DNA of 17,702 nt, taken from positions 1-17,702 of the forward strand of contig JASMLY010000038.1 of assembly GCA_030748455.1 (NCBI GenBank), written 5' to 3'. Below are positions 15,443 through 17,702 of the stretch, piece by piece. The notes under the pieces are model-generated. The model was not told where the DNA came from and made no database searches. It saw nothing but the letters and a program-made list of their open reading frames with translations. Origin of the DNA: Phycisphaerales bacterium. GTDB taxonomy: Bacteria; Planctomycetota; Phycisphaerae; Phycisphaerales; SM1A02. Position numbers and translations under genes: made by a program. Each line of letters begins with the position of its first letter. The stretch's first letter is position 1.

Positions 15443-15506
15443 CCGTAGAGTGGATCGTTCCCTCACATGGGCTCGCAATTTATACACATGGGGACATCGA
15501 ATTTAC

Positions 15507-15534
15507 TTGCGATGCGTATCCAACATGCTACAAT
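15507..15534 (+). promoter_or_regulatory. Promoter of pyrG
   Basis: TTGCGA (15507-15512), a 16-base spacer, then TACAAT (15529-15534), a five-of-six -10 match. It ends five bases before the ATG at 15540, so initiation would fall at or within a base or two of the start codon. It also rules against the in-frame starts at 15429 and 15525. Confidence 0.5.
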
Positions 15535-15539
15535 CGGGA

Positions 15540-17357
15540 ATGCCCACTACCGATACAAATGAAACGTTTCTGAGCCAATTTGGGCGCAGTGGTGATGCCA
15601 CAGAGTTCTTTTCACCAATTCCAGAGGGGTATGAACATGGCAAAACAAAATATGTCATCGTCCTAGGCACGGTTATGTCCGGCCTTGGCAAGGGGATCTT
15701 TAGTTCCTCCCTTGCGAAGTTGCTACAAGACAAGGGGCTTACTGTCACTCCTGTTAAGTTGGAGGGATACCTCAACATCGATTCAGGCACACTCAACCCC
15801 TTCCGCCATGGCGAGGTGTTTGTGCTCGACGATGGCACCGAGACGGATATGGACCTTGGAACGTATGAACGGATCCTTGATCAAAATCTCTCTCGTGCAA
15901 ATTTCACAACTGCTGGGCAAATCTATACTGAGATTCTCACTCGCGAACGTGCCGGTGGTTACCTAGGCAGAGATGTCCAAATGATTCCACACGTCACTGG
16001 TGAAGTGAAACGCCGGTTAAGACAACTTGCGATCGACGGAGGGCAAAACGGAAAACAGGCTGACGTTGTCTTCGTAGAAGTTGGCGGGACAGTTGGCGAT
16101 TATGAAAATGGTTTTTATATTGAAGCGTTACGCGAACTCGCCTACGAAGAAGGTCCAGAGTCATCCTGTTTTGTCGCGTTGACGTATATCGTAGAGCCTG
16201 CAATTCTTGGGGAACAAAAATCGAAGCCAGCACAACTTGGCATCAAACGTTTGATGGAAACTGGTATTCAACCGCATATTATTGCGTGCAGAGCAGAACT
16301 CCCGATCACAGAAACAGTTGCTCAAAAAATTTCAATGTTCTCAAATGTCGCCCCACAACGTGTGTTTTCTATGCACGACCGTGATTCGATTTACACAATT
16401 CCCGACGCCATGCGTTCCGAAAAAATTGACAGAGAAATTCTTTCAATTTTGAAATTACACGATCGAGTTGATGCTGTTGCTGAAGACAAAGCAAGAACAA
16501 GTTGGGCAAGTTACACCAACGCACTTGTAGGGAAGCGAAAGTACAACGTCACGATCGGTATGCTTGGAAAGTACACCTCGATTCGTGATGCGTATGCTTC
16601 AATCGACAAGGCACTTGAACATGCTTCAACACATCTCTCCGCTAACGTTACCATCGAGTGGATCGATGTGACTGACTTGAAAAAAGAACATGCGGACTCC
16701 AAACTTGAGGCGGCGAATCTTGATGGGGTGATCGTTCCGGGAGGTTTTGGTGAGCGTGGCATTGAGGGCAAACTCGCAGCAGTCAAATGGGCACGAGAGC
16801 ATGGGATTCCATTTCTAGGCATTTGCCTCGGTTTCCAAATGGCTGTCATCGAATTCGCTCAAACCATTGCTGGCTTAGAAGATGCAAACTCCACTGAGTT
16901 TGATGTCAATTGTGCCAATCCTGTCATCGCAGAACTCCCAGACCAAAAAGAAATTGAAGGGCTCGGTGGCACCATGCGACTCGGTGGTCAGGATGTCGCT
17001 ATTTCTTTAGGAAGTTTTGCCCATCAGTTGTTTGGTGAAACGCATGTAAGAGAACGGTTCCGCCATCGGTACGAAGTTGAGCCTCAGTACATTGAACAAT
17101 TAACAAACGCTGGCTTGATCTTTAGTGGGCACCACCCTGAGCATCAGATCATGCAAGTGTTGGAGTTACCAACCACGATGCACCCATATTTTGTAGCAGG
17201 CCAGTTTCACCCAGAACTCACAAGCAGACCTCTTCGCCCTCAGCCTATGTTTATGGGATTAGTCGCTGCTGCAATTGCACATCAAACTGGTGAGAAATCA
17301 CCAGAATGCGTTGATCCTCGTTGGCTCCGTAGCAGCATCCCTACCTCTACCGTATAA
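15540..17357 (+). CDS. pyrG: CTP synthase (divergent type)
   Basis: 605 residues from the ATG at 15540 (E. coli 545). It makes CTP from UTP, ATP and glutamine. I chose this start because a -10 box lies just upstream; the longer frame starting at 15429 would include the promoter. After a ~35-residue N-terminal extension, the synthetase domain has GTVMSGLGKG (43-52, ATP loop), HGEVFV, DLG with the Mg-binding Asp, and EVGGTVGD. The glutaminase domain has GICLGFQ with nucleophile Cys429, and QFHPE with His557 and Glu559. Several near-invariant synthetase stretches differ: KLEGYLNID for KLDPYINVD, GDYENGFYIEAL for GDIESLPFLEAI, and EQKSKPAQLG for the KTKPTQHSV loop. Catalytic residues are kept, so it is probably active. 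Confidence 0.95.
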   Translation: MPTTDTNETFLSQFGRSGDATEFFSPIPEGYEHGKTKYVIVLGTVMSGLGKGIFSSSLAKLLQDKGLTVTPVKLEGYLNIDSGTLNPFRHGEVFVLDDGTETDMDLGTYERILDQNLSRANFTTAGQIYTEILTRERAGGYLGRDVQMIPHVTGEVKRRLRQLAIDGGQNGKQADVVFVEVGGTVGDYENGFYIEALRELAYEEGPESSCFVALTYIVEPAILGEQKSKPAQLGIKRLMETGIQPHIIACRAELPITETVAQKISMFSNVAPQRVFSMHDRDSIYTIPDAMRSEKIDREILSILKLHDRVDAVAEDKARTSWASYTNALVGKRKYNVTIGMLGKYTSIRDAYASIDKALEHASTHLSANVTIEWIDVTDLKKEHADSKLEAANLDGVIVPGGFGERGIEGKLAAVKWAREHGIPFLGICLGFQMAVIEFAQTIAGLEDANSTEFDVNCANPVIAELPDQKEIEGLGGTMRLGGQDVAISLGSFAHQLFGETHVRERFRHRYEVEPQYIEQLTNAGLIFSGHHPEHQIMQVLELPTTMHPYFVAGQFHPELTSRPLRPQPMFMGLVAAAIAHQTGEKSPECVDPRWLRSSIPTSTV

Positions 17358-17358
17358 T
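17353..17358 (+). promoter_or_regulatory. Possible -10 element for the tRNA gene
   Basis: A perfect TATAAT that spans the end of the pyrG coding region and its stop codon, 17 bases before the tRNA 5' end. No recognisable -35 stands at 16-18 bases upstream, so it could be coincidence; the tRNA may simply be cotranscribed with pyrG. Confidence 0.3.
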
Positions 17359-17375
17359 TCACCCCCCCCATCAGA

Positions 17376-17449
17376 GGCGATATAGCTCAGTCGGTTAGAG
17401 CGAGGGATTCATAAGCCCTAGGTCGCTGGTTCGAATCCAGCTATCGCCA
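17376..17449 (+). tRNA. tRNA with CAU anticodon (probably elongator Met; Ile2 possible)
   Basis: A full cloverleaf of 74 bases. The acceptor stem GGCGATA / TATCGCC pairs at all seven positions, with discriminator A at 17449. The D stem is GCTC / GAGC (17385-17388, 17398-17401). The anticodon loop TTCATAA at 17408-17414 has CAT at 17410-17412. The T arm CTGG-TTCGAAT-CCAG is standard. The anticodon stem AGGGA / GCCCT has an A-G mismatch next to the loop (positions 31 and 39). The CCA end is not encoded. The first acceptor pair is G-C and the anticodon stem lacks the three G-C pairs next to the loop, so it is not an initiator. An Ile2 tRNA, with the C modified to lysidine, shares the anticodon and cannot be excluded. 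Confidence 0.92.
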
Positions 17450-17451
17450 CT

Positions 17452-17467
17452 TTGTACGAATGTACAA
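17452..17467 (+). repeat. Small inverted repeat after the tRNA
   Basis: TTGTAC at 17452-17457 and GTACAA at 17462-17467 form perfect 6-base arms around a 4-base loop (GAAT), starting two bases after the discriminator base. It could fold in the tRNA 3' trailer and affect end processing, or be chance. Confidence 0.35.
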
Positions 17468-17494
17468 CAAACACTCCGGTGGGAAGAGAAGGAG

Positions 17495-17528
17495 AACGCC
17501 CACCCCTAAGGTGGGCGTTTTCTTGTTT
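17495..17528 (+). terminator. Strong intrinsic terminator after the tRNA
   Basis: A perfect 10-base-pair stem, AACGCCCACC (17495-17504) with GGTGGGCGTT (17510-17519), around the loop CCTAA, followed by a T-rich tail TTCTTGTTT. It would end transcription of the tRNA and any read-through from pyrG, and separate it from the following gene. Confidence 0.85.
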
Positions 17529-17533
17529 ACAAT
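17528..17533 (+). promoter_or_regulatory. Possible -10 element of the methyltransferase gene
   Basis: TACAAT (17528-17533) inside the T-rich tail of the terminator, ending eight bases before the ATG at 17542. A -35 would fall within the terminator stem and is not recognisable. Confidence 0.25.
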
Positions 17534-17541
17534 GGTCGCAA

Positions 17542-17702
17542 ATGCAATTCTCGCTCGACACACCATTCTTGCTTGACGGGGCGACTGGCAGCGAACTTGA
17601 CCGTGCTGGTGTTGATGTTGGGATGCCGCTCTGGTCAGCAAACGCAATTATTGAAGCCCCCGAAATTTTGAAACAAGTACACATCGCGTATCTTGAAGCG
17701 GG
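17542..17702 (+). CDS. Homocysteine S-methyltransferase family protein, partial
   Basis: Only the first 53 codons are in the window; the gene continues past the right edge. The start is FSLDTPFLLDGATGSELDR, followed by MPLWSANAIIEAPEILKQVH and AYLEAG. This is the N-terminal pattern of the homocysteine S-methyltransferase barrel (MmuM, BHMT, the first module of MetH): a DGATGSEL strand-loop, a PLWS stretch and a helix leading to the first conserved strand. The zinc cysteines lie further on and are not visible. It would transfer a methyl group to homocysteine to make methionine. The ATG at 17542 has no ribosome-binding site; another ATG at 17532 is in a different frame. Confidence 0.75.
   Translation, partial: MQFSLDTPFLLDGATGSELDRAGVDVGMPLWSANAIIEAPEILKQVHIAYLEA

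Noticed and set aside
15429..15539. Longer pyrG starting at 15429, or at the ATG at 15525
   Set aside because: The extra residues do not look like protein of this family and would include the TTGCGA/TACAAT promoter.
17418..17684. Minus-strand ORF of 88 codons after pyrG
   Set aside because: Its C-terminal AGFEPAT comes from translating the tRNA T-arm backwards, a well-known artefact, and it also crosses the terminator.
1..17702. Mobile element, prophage, CRISPR array or defence island
   Set aside because: No transposase, integrase, long inverted repeat or regularly spaced repeat was seen; gene content is housekeeping throughout.

Overview
The window carries housekeeping genes of a Gram-negative bacterium with a peptidoglycan wall. 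MurE, MurF and MraY make wall precursors, the MurE signature predicts meso-diaminopimelate, and KdsB points to Kdo-containing lipopolysaccharide. A sulfotransferase, two lineage-type TPR proteins, a divergent CTP synthase and modest base composition (mid-40s % GC by eye) would fit a marine planctomycete or other PVC-group relative. That placement is inference, not proof. I see no insertion sequence, phage gene, integrase or CRISPR array; gene density is high and no gap exceeds about 125 bases.

Layout. (1) Positions 1-1950, minus strand: a Cof-type HAD phosphatase followed, through a TTGA stop/start overlap, by a thiamine-diphosphate 2-oxoacid (indolepyruvate) oxidoreductase-like gene that runs off the left edge. 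(2) Positions 2071-4008, plus strand: an APH-fold phosphotransferase and a sulfotransferase, divergent from region 1. (3) Positions 4072-6029, plus: a single-pass membrane YfgM/TPR-like protein coupled (TAATG) to an RluA-family pseudouridine synthase. (4) Positions 6150-13217, minus: a compact seven-gene run transcribed def, fmt, an unrecognised HEVGHH-motif gene, queA, murE, murF, mraY. (5) Positions 13294-14751, plus: a large soluble TPR protein divergent from def, its tail overlapping convergent kdsB. (6) Positions 14735-17357: kdsB (minus) and pyrG (plus), divergent around a shared 109-bp region. (7) Positions 17376-17702: a tRNA with a CAU anticodon, a strong intrinsic terminator, and the start of a homocysteine S-methyltransferase-like gene cut by the right edge.

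How the genes fit together. Region 4 joins N-terminal protein processing (Fmt formylates initiator Met-tRNA, Def removes the formyl group), tRNA queuosine modification (QueA) and three sequential steps of lipid-linked peptidoglycan synthesis. Region 6 pairs the CTP maker (PyrG) with a CTP consumer (KdsB) of lipopolysaccharide synthesis.

Two expression habits stand out. Several transcription units have a -10-like hexamer only 5-9 bases before the start codon, suggesting leaderless mRNAs. Three downstream genes appear to start at TTG inside a TTGA overlap with the upstream stop. The one real unknown in a conserved-looking setting is the HEVGHH protein between fmt and queA.
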